In this document: positions 10,572 to 19,686 of the stretch, piece by piece
Position numbering within the stretch: the stretch's first letter is position 1
Layout of the letters: each line of letters starts with the position of its first letter
Assembly (NCBI GenBank): GCA_963575645.1
Contig: OY754469.1
Coordinates: 36,538,753 to 36,602,752, forward strand
Direction: 5' to 3'
From: Xanthostigma xanthostigma
Taxonomy: Eukaryota; Arthropoda; Insecta; Raphidioptera; Raphidiidae
DNA: 64,000 nt
Made by a program: the position numbers and the translations under genes
The notes under the pieces: generated by a model
What the model was told of the DNA's origin: nothing
Database searches by the model: none
Seen by the model: the letters and a program-made list of their open reading frames with translations, nothing else

Positions 10572-10770
10572 TCATCACGGATAGTTGCGAACGGTCCATG
10601 CTGCGGGCAGTCGAAGAGTTCAAACTGCTGCTCGTCGTTCCCAGCAACGTCTCCGACTCGTCGGGCGTCTGGATGGACGGCGTCGGTCTCAGAATCGGCA
10701 TCGGGACGTAGGCACACACGATGCTGCAGTCGTCCGGACATTGTAAACGCCTTGCGGGCACTTTAAACAC
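10572..10770 (-). CDS. Candidate internal coding exon, unrecognised protein
   Basis: On the minus strand a GC-rich open frame, unlike its AT-rich surroundings, runs into a strong splice donor: exon end ...GTGATGA followed by GTGAGTAC (donor G at 10571). The peptide is Ser/Thr-rich, with a PDDCSIVCAYVPMPILRPTP segment followed by TPDESETLLGTTSSS and ending in RSMDRSQLSVM. This is the kind of composition seen in cytoplasmic tails or regulatory linkers. Possible acceptors are CGCTCGCCAG just before 10770 or TGTGTCAG near 10802. No ATG fits. I cannot name the gene; it could be one exon of a host gene with large TE-filled introns, or a captured or dead exon. Confidence 0.35.
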
Positions 10771-10786
10771 CTGGCGAGCGTGTTTG

Positions 10787-11245
10787 ACCCGCTCTACTCT
10801 GACACACGCTTACTAATTTTAAATTTTAAATCGACTTACACGCGCGGAAGCACTGCGCCGTTTCACCCGCTCTAGTCTCTATCTGCTTATTTTTGTCACG
10901 ATATAGTTCGCTTATTAACCGCTCTAGTCTAACACAAATTCACGAATTCTTCTTGTCGAGTTACACGCAAAATTTTGACTGTATTTTTTAATCGTTTATA
11001 TTGCGTCCGGCGATTCAGTTAGAGTAAGTCGCTAGCAAACACCAATTTAACCGCTCTAGTCTAACACAAATCCGCGAACTTTCTTTGTTGAGTAACACAC
11101 TATATTTAAACTATTTGAATTGTTCTAATCTGACATCCGCGATCGACGATTAATCACGAAAAAATTATTATGCTCAAGTCTCACTTACGGTCTTTGTAAA
11201 ACACGATATTTTCAAAACTGCGTTTATTTAATCGCTCTAGTCAGA
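10787..11245. repeat. Irregular array of a CCGCTCTAGTCT 12-mer
   Basis: Close matches occur at 10789, 10867 (exact), 10919 (exact), 11051 (exact), 11121 (diverged) and 11232 (diverged), often followed by AACACAAAT. The two longest matches extend over about 50 bp. Spacing is irregular (52-132 bp), unlike a simple satellite. On the minus strand the motif AGACTAGAGCGG lies just upstream of the candidate exon. Confidence 0.55.
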
Positions 11246-11573
11246 CACTGTGTTACTGATGAATAGCTGGTATCAGGAAACCCGTTTTAGTGTGACACGC
11301 TGTTGTTTGCTTTACGCAACACTAGATGGTATTGATTTGCTATAATCTTGTAAGCTATTAAGTAATATTAAATAAGTTTTTGAAAAGCTGTATACCACTA
11401 GCAGATATGTATTTTTGGTCGACTAGAAATAGCTAGTGCACTACGGTGAACGCGACATTTTGCACTACAGTAGAACCTATGAATAATGTGTATATTATTG
11501 TCGAATCTGAAACAAAAAAAGACAATATATTAATTAAACAATAATAATAATATAAATTTATTCCATATAAGTA
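11246..11573. other. Intergenic DNA
   Basis: AT-rich, no gene or repeat boundary recognised. Confidence 0.4.
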
Positions 11574-12167
11574 GGGAAGGGAGGGGGAATGACGCTCACT
11601 GGGTAATGGCGCTCACCTCTGTAACTCTGTCAAAAAGGAACGTAGCAACACGTCATGTCGCGTGAAACGCGAGGGGAGGGGGCCTCTAATAGACAGTGAT
11701 GCAAACGGACAGTCAGCTCGCGTCATGCGACCGTGAAGAGCGTTTCTTTGTTTGCGGCCGCGCTGATCTAATTTTTAATTAGGTGCTGAACAAGTTAAGT
11801 TGCTGGGCTCGCTATACTATGGACTCAGTGTTGCAGATTTGCGTAAACTTGTTTATAAATTTGCTGAGCGCAACAATATCAAAAACAATTATGATCAAAG
11901 CAGTAAAACAGCCGGATTGGATTGGGGACACTACTTTATGAGACCCTGAGCGGCATTACCCAAAGTCAGGGGCAATGCCGCTCAAACATGTTTTTTTAAT
12001 AATGTTTTCCTTCTACTAGTAGGTGAAAGATATATGCTTTTGTTGTTAAATTGTTGTTTACTCGATAATTAAAGACTTTGTTACTCTTCTTAGTTTTGAT
12101 TTATAATAAATAATTTAAAAAATACACCATGTTTTCCTTAAGTGAACGCCATTCCCCCGTCCTACCC
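11574..12167 (+). mobile_element. pogo-like non-autonomous element with TA duplication
   Basis: Ends are imperfect inverted repeats (GGGAAGGGAGGGGGAATG at the left; complement of GGGTAGGACGGGGGAATG at the right). They are flanked by TA at 11572-11573 and 12168-12169, as for Tc1/mariner/pogo elements. Subterminal blocks with GGCGCTCAC and GAGCGGCATTACCC repeat the end motif. A short transposase relic lies at 11799-11943. Confidence 0.65.
11799..11943 (+). pseudogene. pogo/Tigger-type transposase HTH fragment
   Basis: The plus-strand reading KLLGSLYYGLSVADLRKLVY followed by KFAERNNIKNNY...KTAGLDWGHYFMR matches the familiar DNA-binding segment of pogo/Tigger transposases (..ADLRRLAY.. ..KHPF.. 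..AGKDW..FLKR..). The frame is open over about 48 residues and then hits the element's right subterminal region, so only a helix-turn-helix piece remains. Inference rests on motif similarity by eye. Confidence 0.55.
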
Positions 12168-12474
12168 TATTACGTTTTAAAATAAAGAAAAATTGTTGGA
12201 ATTTTCCAAGCCAACTTTGCTTTTATCAGTTCTAAAAAGAAAAAGAAAAAAAACAATACGAGAGAGAGAAAAATAAGATATATAAATTAAATTGAAGCGT
12301 CTACCTTTGATTTTAAAATAAATACCTATACAGAGTGATTTTTAAGTTGATTCTTCTTTTTTACAAGCGTGTAGAAATCATATAGACGAACAAATATATT
12401 AAGTAGCTTTTTTATCAAAACTCAAAAATAACAGATAAACAGCCGTTTAAAGTTTAATTAATTTTTTTAAATTT

Positions 12475-12535
12475 TAAATCTTTGATTAACGTCTGAATAG
12501 AACTCTTCAAGTAAATAAAATTGTCGACCAATTAA
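12475..12535 (+). mobile_element. Truncated family A end
   Basis: Starts AAATCTTTGATTAACGTCTG and breaks off after GTCGACCAATTAATT, so only the tail and the first terminal bases of a family A element remain. Confidence 0.6.
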
Positions 12536-12569
12536 TTAATTCAAAAGCCCGGTTAACACACGCAAAGAA

Positions 12570-12703
12570 ATGATAGCACGAATCGGAAGTGCATCCCAAA
12601 TAATTCGCGGAAGACCCTTATCGCTAATAAAAGCATGGCTACGACGCACGCATCTTTGTGTCCTGCAACAAAACGGGGACAACTTCGAACAATTTCTGTG
12701 AAT
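12570..12703 (+). pseudogene. Possible mariner/Tc1-like transposase C-terminal scrap
   Basis: The plus-strand peptide ends WLRRTHLCVLQQNGDNFEQF plus L and a stop. The pattern (L)RR..xCxxxxGxxFEx(L/F)L-stop resembles the C-termini of insect DDE transposases of the mariner/IS630 group. Only about 45 residues are open. Confidence 0.35.
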
Positions 12704-12900
12704 ACTTGATAATAACATAACATATTTCCATAGTGACATAACATAACGCTAGAACCGATCTCAAAATTTAATAAAACTTTGAAAGCTCGTTCCTCTTTCA
12801 TTTTTGAATTTTGATAAAAAAGTTACTTAAAATATTTGTTCGTCTATTTGATTTCTACATTTCTACAAAAAAGAGAACCAACTTAAATATCAGCCTGTAT

Positions 12901-13675
12901 TTAAACTCATTTACTTTTTACACGGTATCCTAACATTAACAGCATTTTATTTTTTTTTGTCTGTATATTTATCGTATTTTTCCAAATTTGAAAATACTTG
13001 AGCCACTTTAGAGTGTAAATTAAATAAAACTAACTAGCAAACCCGCAGCGATCGCTTGCCAGATTATTAAACTGTCGGTATTCATTTTACCCTACAATGC
13101 CAAAAGCATTTTTACTTCAATAAATTTCGAGAATTTATCCGAACAGAATCAGTGTGTTGAAGTTGGTTGCACATCCCTCGAATGAACCAATCAAACAATG
13201 GCAAACAAACAAACAATTCGTCCGAGTGTCGAGTAAACAAGTGAATAAAGCTGAACTGAACAAACATTGATGTAATGTTAATTATAATTCCATCTCGCGC
13301 CGCAGCGTATTCAGCGGTCGCCGCCCCCGTAAGGCGAAGCGCTTCGGCGGCGGGATGTCGCCAACAGATCCCGCTAGCTTATAACAATACCATTCAGTTA
13401 ATTAAAAAAGTAATTAATATGAATTGGTGTACAAGAAAGATACTGTACAGAAATGTAAGTACACGGATTTTACTTCATATAAATTATAGTCTAAGATCCC
13501 GATTTGGCTCGATCTTCACCCATCGCGGATTCTAATGAAATTTGGAATTTGATAATATAATGTACCTATTAATAAAGAAAAATTGATTTGGTTGCCATTC
13601 AATTTCTTGGCAGAGCTATTTTTAATAAAAAATGAAAGTTGTTAATTTTATTGTATTTATTTAGTATTAAATATT
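12901..13675. other. Repeat-derived DNA with a GC-rich patch
   Basis: From about 13031 the phrase AAACCCGCAGCGATCGCTTG looks like a dispersed retroelement end. A CpG-rich patch (about 13308-13375: GCGGTCGCCGCCCCCGTAAG then GCGCTTCGGCGGCGGG) is unlike its surroundings; a similar GC-rich phrase is at about 62543-62560. No coding sequence supported. Confidence 0.35.
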
Positions 13676-14035
13676 ATATTTATTCAACACGCGTGACTAA
13701 TATATAATTTCGGGGCCCTGCTAAATTCGGGAGAAATAATAAATTACTTCATGTTGACGCGTAGAGTGCGGATAATGAGCCGAAACTGTATGATAATGTA
13801 TTACTGCATAGTTTCCTGACCAATAGAAACGCGGTAGCGAGCCGAAACTGTACGATAATGTATATTACTGCATAGTTTCTGGACCAATAGGAACGCGGTA
13901 GCGATTTGTATATATGAAAACAGCATCGCAATTCAGCGAAAGTCAGGGCCATCTTGTGTGCATCGAGGGTGGTGGGTAAATCAATGAAGTGATTTATTTT
14001 TATCAGGGCCCCGATTACATATTAGTTGTGCCATA
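13676..14035. mobile_element. Element with promoter-like interior (copy 1)
   Basis: Ends contain inverted GGGGCCCTG and CAGGGCCCC blocks plus AATAATAAATTACTTCATG and its complement. A second diverged copy lies inverted at about 34757-35075. The interior holds a 65-bp tandem duplication (about 13776-13905), each unit with a GACCAATAG CCAAT box, followed by TATATATGAAAA (about 13909) and CAATTCAGCG, resembling a polymerase II promoter. Frames reading ELRCCFHIY in both copies are short and diverge afterwards. Confidence 0.45.
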
Positions 14036-14107
14036 TTTAAATAAAGTATTATGTGCGACTATTGATCGAAGATTACAAAATTAACGGCGAAAGAATTTTT
14101 GTAATAT

Positions 14108-14278
14108 ATATTAGATATCGTGTCCATCGATAATAGTTAATAAGAAAAAATTCGCAGGTTTGTGGACAAAAGTTATATTTATAATTGTACGACGTTTCGT
14201 CTATAAATTTATAGACGAAACGTCGTACAATTATAAATATAACTTTTGTCCACAAACCTGCGAATTTTTTCTTATTAA
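14108..14278. mobile_element. PLE-like family C element, copy 1
   Basis: Flanked by the exact 12-bp duplication TTTTTGTAATAT (14096-14107 and 14279-14290). A 29-bp one-sided tail (14108-14136, ATATTAGATATCGTGTCCAT...) precedes a near-perfect 140-bp palindrome centred near 14208. The palindrome holds GACGAAACGTCGTAC on both strands, i.e. the 3' half of a hammerhead (GAA-ACGT-C) with the 5' core collapsed into the palindrome. Confidence 0.65.
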
Positions 14279-14339
14279 TTTTTGTAATATCTTCAAAGAG
14301 AAGAGAATAAAGTAATGCTACTAAAGTTAAAATTTAACA

Positions 14340-15118
14340 ATTCTCGACGTTATGCCGTTACCAGTGTGGATGACGCACAAATGTCTTTCAAGGCTGACAT
14401 GTGCGAAAACTAAAACATTAGGATCACGCGACATAAATCGTCCTGTAAGAGACTTTCGTGATAAATTGAAATGCATAGAAATGGCGTCATCAAAGAATTT
14501 TGTCAATATTCTCAAAGACACTATAATACAGAGTGTTCAAAGTTAGGTCGGCAATATTGGAAACTTCGAATCCTCGGGTGTCAGGCTGATTTTTCTAAAG
14601 GGCCATTTATAAGATTTAGGGTGTGTTAGCGGGCCAGATTCTAAATTAAAAACTAAAACACATACTAAATTAAAATATATATTAGATATCGTGTCCATCG
14701 AGATAATTAATTAGAAAAATCGCAGGAATGTGGACAAAAAGTTATTTATTTAGTGTACGACGTTTCGTCTATATATTTAGACTTTTTCACATTTATACTT
14801 GAAAAAGTCTAAATATACCTATAGACGAAACGTCGTACACTAAATAAATAACTTTTTTTCCACATTCCTGCGATTTTTCTAATTAACTAAATTAAAATCT
14901 TTATTTATTTAGTTTAAATTAATTTTCATATAAAGCTGATAAAAAGGGTAAATTATCTTGAGCTTGAGCATTCAGACATCTGAGGTGTTTTGTTTTTGAT
15001 AAGCTCATTGATGTCAGGTGTCTAAAACCCTCGCTGGATTTATTCTGGTCGCGGGCTGTTTAAAAATGGCTTGAGGGCCTGATGCAGTTCGCGGGCCGTA
15101 TCTTTGGCATCACTGCTC
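14340..15118 (+). mobile_element. hAT-like remnant with nested family C element
   Basis: The right part reads GCGGGCTGTTT ... GCGGGCCGTATCTTTGGC and ends CATCACTGCTCTA, a style common at hAT element ends, with a related GCGGGCCAGATTCTAAATT block before the insertion at 14677. A 64-residue open frame (14352-14546) may be an eroded transposase piece, but I cannot align it to a domain. The left end is not found. Confidence 0.4.
14677..14885. mobile_element. PLE-like family C element, copy 2
   Basis: Exact 13-bp duplication ACTAAATTAAAAT (14664-14676 and 14886-14898). A one-sided tail similar to copy 1 (ATATATTAGATATCGTGTCC...) precedes inverted arms of about 80 bp. The plus strand retains TAGAC-GAA-ACGT-C-GTAC, with stem II (GTCTA/TAGAC) and an eroded TTGAAAAA where CTGANGA is expected. 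Confidence 0.65.
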
Positions 15119-15974
15119 TAAACTCAATAATGACGTTGTAGAGTGTATAGCGCGGTCTTAAAATGACATATTTAGCACTGGTGCGTAAAGTAAAAAAAAA
15201 ACAATGCAATCTTACCAACAGTATAATAGGTATCCGTAAATAATTTGTTAGTTATACAAATGATTTTTGACATTTTTTAAAATTGTTTGTTGGGAAAAGA
15301 AACAATATCCGACCATAAAAAAGTCAAAAATCACCCCCCTCCTGCTAAGAGGTGAGGGGGTGGGGATGATTTTGTTTTTTAAATAAGAACTTCCGTTTTT
15401 ATGGTCGAATATTGTTTTTTGGGCAAAATAACTTTTTTTTCTGAACTTTTCTTCAATCCGGTTCGTAGTTTTTTCTTTAAAACGCCCATTAAAAAAATCA
15501 TTATTTGCGATTTGCAAAAAAACTACAAGCCAAATTAAAAAAAATTTCAAACAATACCTATATTATGTTCATTTTCATATAAAAAAATATTCGGTGATAA
15601 AAAATAGGGCTTCCCATTTACAAAACAAAAATCATCTCCGCCCCTGATAAGAGGTGAAATGGGGGGTGGGTATTGTGTGCACACGATTTCCCTCTCTAAG
15701 CCCAACAACTTTCGTTGAAAATTTTTTTTATTCAACGCGGTATTTAGTAAAGAAAAACGTCCAAAGTTTTTCAAAAGACAGCCTGTATATGACGATTCAT
15801 TCTGAATTTCAAACAATTAAAAATGTTGAAAAGTTGAAATGATGTGAAAAACAGCTACCTATTTCACAAGGGGTATTTGAAAAAAATGTGGTCTGTATCC
15901 CGAACGTAATGATTCGACTTCGTGTGACTTAAAACTTGCTGACGCTCGTTCTTCCATAATGTCACTTAATTACG
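15119..15974. other. Intergenic DNA with a C/G-rich hairpin
   Basis: About 15333-15364 forms a hairpin (CACCCCCCTC / GAGGGGGTG). A related phrase (CCGCCCCTGATAAGAGGTG) occurs at about 15640 with similar flanks, so this looks like two diverged copies of one repeat. The frames across it are low complexity and not supported as genes. Confidence 0.4.
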
Positions 15975-15982
15975 TTCTAGAT

Positions 15983-16279
15983 CAGGCCTGGGCAAATGGC
16001 GGCCCGCGGGCCGGATCCGGCCCGCAGTAGACTTTTGTCCGGCCCGCGAAGTATTTTATAAATGATTATTAAGAGTAAAATAGTTTGCCAATATAATTTG
16101 GCGCATACAAATTTTTTTAGAAAAATAGTAAATAGCAACGACCACAACAGATGAAAATAGATCTTTTTGTTGCGGAAATGAATAGACCTTTTTTTATTTT
16201 TTGCTCTCCAAATTTTTGGCCCACGGTCAAATTTTCATCAGCAATGTGGCCCGACGATCAAAAGATTTGCCCGCCCCTG
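15983..16279. mobile_element. hAT MITE with CAGGCCTGGGCAAA ends
   Basis: Flanked by the exact 8-bp duplication TTCTAGAT (15975-15982 and 16280-16287). Ends are CAGGCCTGGGCAAATGGCGG and the complement of CAGGGGCGGGCAAATC, with GGCCCGCGGGCC subterminal palindromes. The 8-bp target and CAG... ends are typical of hAT. Confidence 0.8.
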
Positions 16280-16287
16280 TTCTAGAT

Positions 16288-17089
16288 GCATAAGCTACTA
16301 TTTTTATAATCGAAAAGAGTTATTTGACAATCAGTTACAGAGGACCCTTTTAACAGTCTGGTACAAAAATAAACAGATTTTTATAACAAACGAACTGTAT
16401 TCGACCAATTTCTAAATTTAATATCACTGAGTTTATTCGGGTTCTGCCAACATAAAAGATTCAATTCAATTCAGGATAAATATAAAATTTATCAAATCAC
16501 TTCTTCTCTTATTCCGGCATCCATATCTCTCTCGACAGCGTGAAAACAAATCATCTCTCGATCATTATTAATTCACGAGTTTTTTATTCGACAGACATTT
16601 CTGTTCTCACAGGTTGGCCCTCTATGCAATTCTCCGACTAGGGCCTATGTTTATATAACTTTTTTCGCTAAAAAATTCCAATGTAATTCCGATAAACGTG
16701 GCATATTCTGAATTATTTTTTTCACGTTGGAAAATAGGTCGGTTCTTGGCCGCCATTTTGGAATATTCGTGACGTAGCGTCGTATATCTATATTCCAGTA
16801 CACAACCCGATATTATTAACAAACGTACAGGCGTACATATCTGTTTGTTCGGACCTATTTCAATGCAAACATTCAAATAGACCGGCTAAATTGTTTCAAC
16901 ACAACAAAATCTAATTTACCATGTCTTCGACTAAACACTCATGGACTGCTCAAGCGGCAAACGTGAATATAAAAGTATATGCACTAAAAAATTTTCAAAT
17001 TTTGAACTGCATAGTATTCCTCATACATTAATAATATAAAACAACTTTCTCGTTTCAATATTCTTCCAAACAAGAATTAAAGAATCGTA
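16288..17089. other. Intergenic DNA
   Basis: No supported gene. An 84-residue minus-strand frame at 16622-16876 has no recognisable motif and ordinary random-frame composition. Confidence 0.35.
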
Positions 17090-17622
17090 TACAGATTGTA
17101 TCAAATCAAAACGGTTCATAGAACATTATGTGTGTAAGACAGAGACGATATTATATAAAGCACTAAAGCAGTAAGTAAGAATGAGATAAATGTTCGCTTA
17201 TAGTTACTGTGGTTATACAATCTGATAGTATCGTCTTTGCTTTCTACAGTAAAAATCACAATTTTATCAAATGTCAGTATTCACTAGTGAAATTATTGAT
17301 AAAATGGCTATTTATTATAATCGATTAAGATATTGTTTGGCAGAACGTCGAGGTCTTTTTGAACATTTAATAAATTAATTATTAAAGTATTGTTAAAACT
17401 TTTGTACCAGATATAAATAATAATACGAATTAATATTACAGTTTAGTTTTTTAAATTGATAAATTGGTAAAAAGATTTACAGTGTACGTAGTTATTTAGT
17501 TACGTAACCACAGTAACTATTAACGATCATTTATCTCATTCTTACTTGCTGCTTTATATATCGTCTCTGTCTTACACACAGAATGTACTATGGACCGTTT
17601 TGATTTGATACAATATGTATAA
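17090..17622. mobile_element. Foldback element
   Basis: Arms of about 115-125 bp (17090-17216 and 17510-17622) are inverted copies sharing ATTGTATCAAATCAAAACGG and GTAAGAATGAGATAAATG, around a 290-bp AT-rich spacer. No target duplication is clear. Confidence 0.6.
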
Positions 17623-17685
17623 TGATGAAGTAGAAGATAGTCACACTTCTTTATATAGGTATTCATACTAATATTATATTGAAGG

Positions 17686-17930
17686 AGATTTATTTGGTTG
17701 AGGAACAATTGAAAAAAAAGCTTTACCAGAGTAGGTATCGCTTGTGGCCAACGTTTCGAAATATATCTTTTCATCTTCAGGGCTTCAATGCAAGTTGAGA
17801 TGGTAAATTGTGCAAATTATAGTAATGATGTAAACATGATCATTTATTATGGACTTCAACAGTTTTTAAATTTATAAAAATATCATAAAACAGTTTTTTA
17901 ATAAAATTGTTCTGTCCAATGTGGCTACGG
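17686..17930 (+). mobile_element. PLE-like family B element, partial copy
   Basis: Starts GAAGGAGATTTATTTGGTTG as at 41506 and carries the family B hammerhead-like motif on the minus strand (17746-17783). It also keeps interior sequence shared with 41703-41790 (CAATGCAAGTTGAGATGGTA) and ends in AAACAGTTTTTTAATAAAAT, seen again at about 42782. No right tail or duplication was found. Confidence 0.55.
17746..17783 (-). ncRNA. Hammerhead-like motif, family B
   Basis: On the minus strand: GCC, CTGAAGA, one extra T, an A/T-rich stem II hairpin (GAAA..TTTC), then GAA-ACGT-T-GGCC. The outer GCC/GGC would form stem I. ACGT is self-complementary. Confidence 0.5.
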
Positions 17931-18080
17931 CTATTTACCAATAGCTCGCCATCGATCACTGGTACCTAGATATTGGGTCGACTTGTAAGTTACGCGTGTT
18001 TCTATTAGACGATATACGACTTGAGTAGTCCATGTGTGTAAGGTCAAAGGGTACATAGACGCAGGCACGTGTTATGTAGG

Positions 18081-18439
18081 CAGAGATTACAAGATACCTC
18101 ATAAAAAGTACCGGAAATACAAGTTACAAGTTCCTTCTAAGTAAAGTATTTAAGATATCAGATACAAGATACTTTTGGAAATGGTATTTGAAATACTAGA
18201 CACAAAATACGTGCGTTCAGTTTTGTTTTTATGATGCCGCAACGTAAAAAATGCATAGGTAAATAGTAAAAGTATCTTAGTATTTACAAAATACGAAGAT
18301 ACCAAAAATGATGTATCTACATAGGTACAAGATACAAAATTCTAGATTAAAAAAGTATTTCAGATACAAGATAAAAATACGTATTTTGTATTTTTTATCT
18401 GTATTTCAAATACTTGTATCTAAGATAAGTCACACTCTG
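18081..18439. mobile_element. hAT MITE rich in GATACAAGATAC motifs
   Basis: Flanked by 8-bp duplications TATGTAGG (18073-18080) and CATGTAGG (18440-18447), with CAGAG...CTCTG ends. The interior is dominated by variants of AGATAC, GTATTT and AAATAC on both strands. Confidence 0.65.
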
Positions 18440-18447
18440 CATGTAGG

Positions 18448-19240
18448 ACTGTTGCCTTGTCTTTGGAACACTAAACCAAAGACATTTTCTCTTTGGAAAT
18501 CAAACAAGTGTTGCCATATTTCGTCAAGAAATGACTATTGTCGTAGCGTAATTCGAAACGTGAAATTTCTTATATTATAATGTTTAATGTCAGTATTTTT
18601 GAAGCTGAGATGCTCCAATTGACTGGAATTTTTAATAATTATATATGGAAAAGCCAATTGACACCTTCACCAACTCTCGAGTTAAAAGTTCTGAATTGAG
18701 GGTTTGTCATAGAGAAGGTGTCATTTGAAAGATACGTGATGGGCAAAGCACAGGGTGGGGATCCTCTTAACACACCGTTCACCGATTCGAGTTCAGTGTG
18801 CACTGTGATTTTTGTGTTAACAGAGAGAGTTAAGACTGTCAAGAGGAACATCGTTGCTTGTTCTTAGTGAGAGATTACAGTACTTTATATAAACAATGTG
18901 TAATGTTCATTTTTAGTCTCGAAAGAGAAACAGTACATTAAGGACAACGTATCCTGGTAATCACAACTACGAATCTCCTCGTTTCTAAATTGCGGTAAAG
19001 GAAATAGTTACATAACTGAAACTGTACGGACAATCCAAGTCCATTTCTATTAGTGCAAGATAATGGCGCCTGAAGCAGTTATCTGAACTTTTTTATATAA
19101 ATTTATAAAAGCATTATGACAAAATATATAAAACAAGATAGTATATTATATTATAATATAGACTAGGAGTTCGTAACAAAAAAAAATGTTTTTAATTAAG
19201 AACGCTCGGCTTTGTATGTATGTATGTGTTGTGGACCAAG
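18448..19240. other. Intergenic DNA
   Basis: No gene or repeat boundary recognised; a short TATG microsatellite near 19215-19230. Confidence 0.35.
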
Positions 19241-19247
19241 TGATAAA

Positions 19248-19363
19248 TAGGGCATTATTCATAATGCCCGGGCAGTTTGAAAAATGCCCAATATGAGAAG
19301 GCAGTGTGATAAAAACAATTCAAATAATTAAGTTGACCGGGCATTAAGAATAATGCCCTTCAC
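19248..19363. repeat. GGGCATTATT inverted repeat
   Basis: GGGCATTATTCATAATGCCC at the left, itself palindromic, and CCGGGCATTAAGAATAATGC at the right are inverted copies. The design recalls the GGGCAATGTC element at 187-590, but the sequence differs. Confidence 0.5.
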
Positions 19364-19482
19364 CTATTGGGCAGAATAATAACCAGTGGGAGTATATGCC
19401 CAAGTAATTCAAGAATTACAAGGCGCGAAATTTTACATCATATACCCTGGTGTTTTGTTTGAAAATTGGTGTATATTTATCG

Positions 19483-19676
19483 TTCAGCCCGGATTTTTTT
19501 TTTTAAAAACTCCACATTTGCCGCTTCCCATTTCACTGCGAGACAATTCGCATACCCGTTTATCTTTCAACCCGGAATTGTTTTTTTATCGTTAACCCCG
19601 AAATTATTTTTTTAAAAACTCCACCTCTGCCCCATCGCGTTTCACTGCGAGACAATTTGCATACCCCTTTATCAAA
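19483..19676 (+). repeat. Diverged tandem pair beside the satellite
   Basis: Two units of about 110 bp share AAAAACTCCAC, then TTTCACTGCGAGACAATT and GCATACCC. They lie directly upstream of the 120-bp satellite. Confidence 0.55.
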
Positions 19677-19686
19677 AAAAGCTTAG

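Larger units (their letters stand above)
12318..12900. mobile_element. Inverted-repeat element with nested family A and transposase scraps
   Basis: Arms of about 100 bp (12318-12425 and 12800-12900) share AGAAATCATATAGACGAACA in inverted orientation. Inside lie a truncated family A end (about 12475-12535) and a transposase-like scrap (about 12570-12703). Confidence 0.55.

Noticed and set aside
10539..10766. 75-residue plus-strand frame opposite the exon candidate
   Set aside because: Shadow of the GC-rich minus-strand frame; composition is random and no splice or start signals support it.
13749..13952. ELRCCFHIY peptide shared with 34831-35034
   Set aside because: Both are copies of the same element; similarity is at DNA level and the frames diverge and shift after about 15 residues.
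16622..16876. 84-residue minus-strand frame as a gene
   Set aside because: No motif, no start context, ordinary length for chance frames in this composition.
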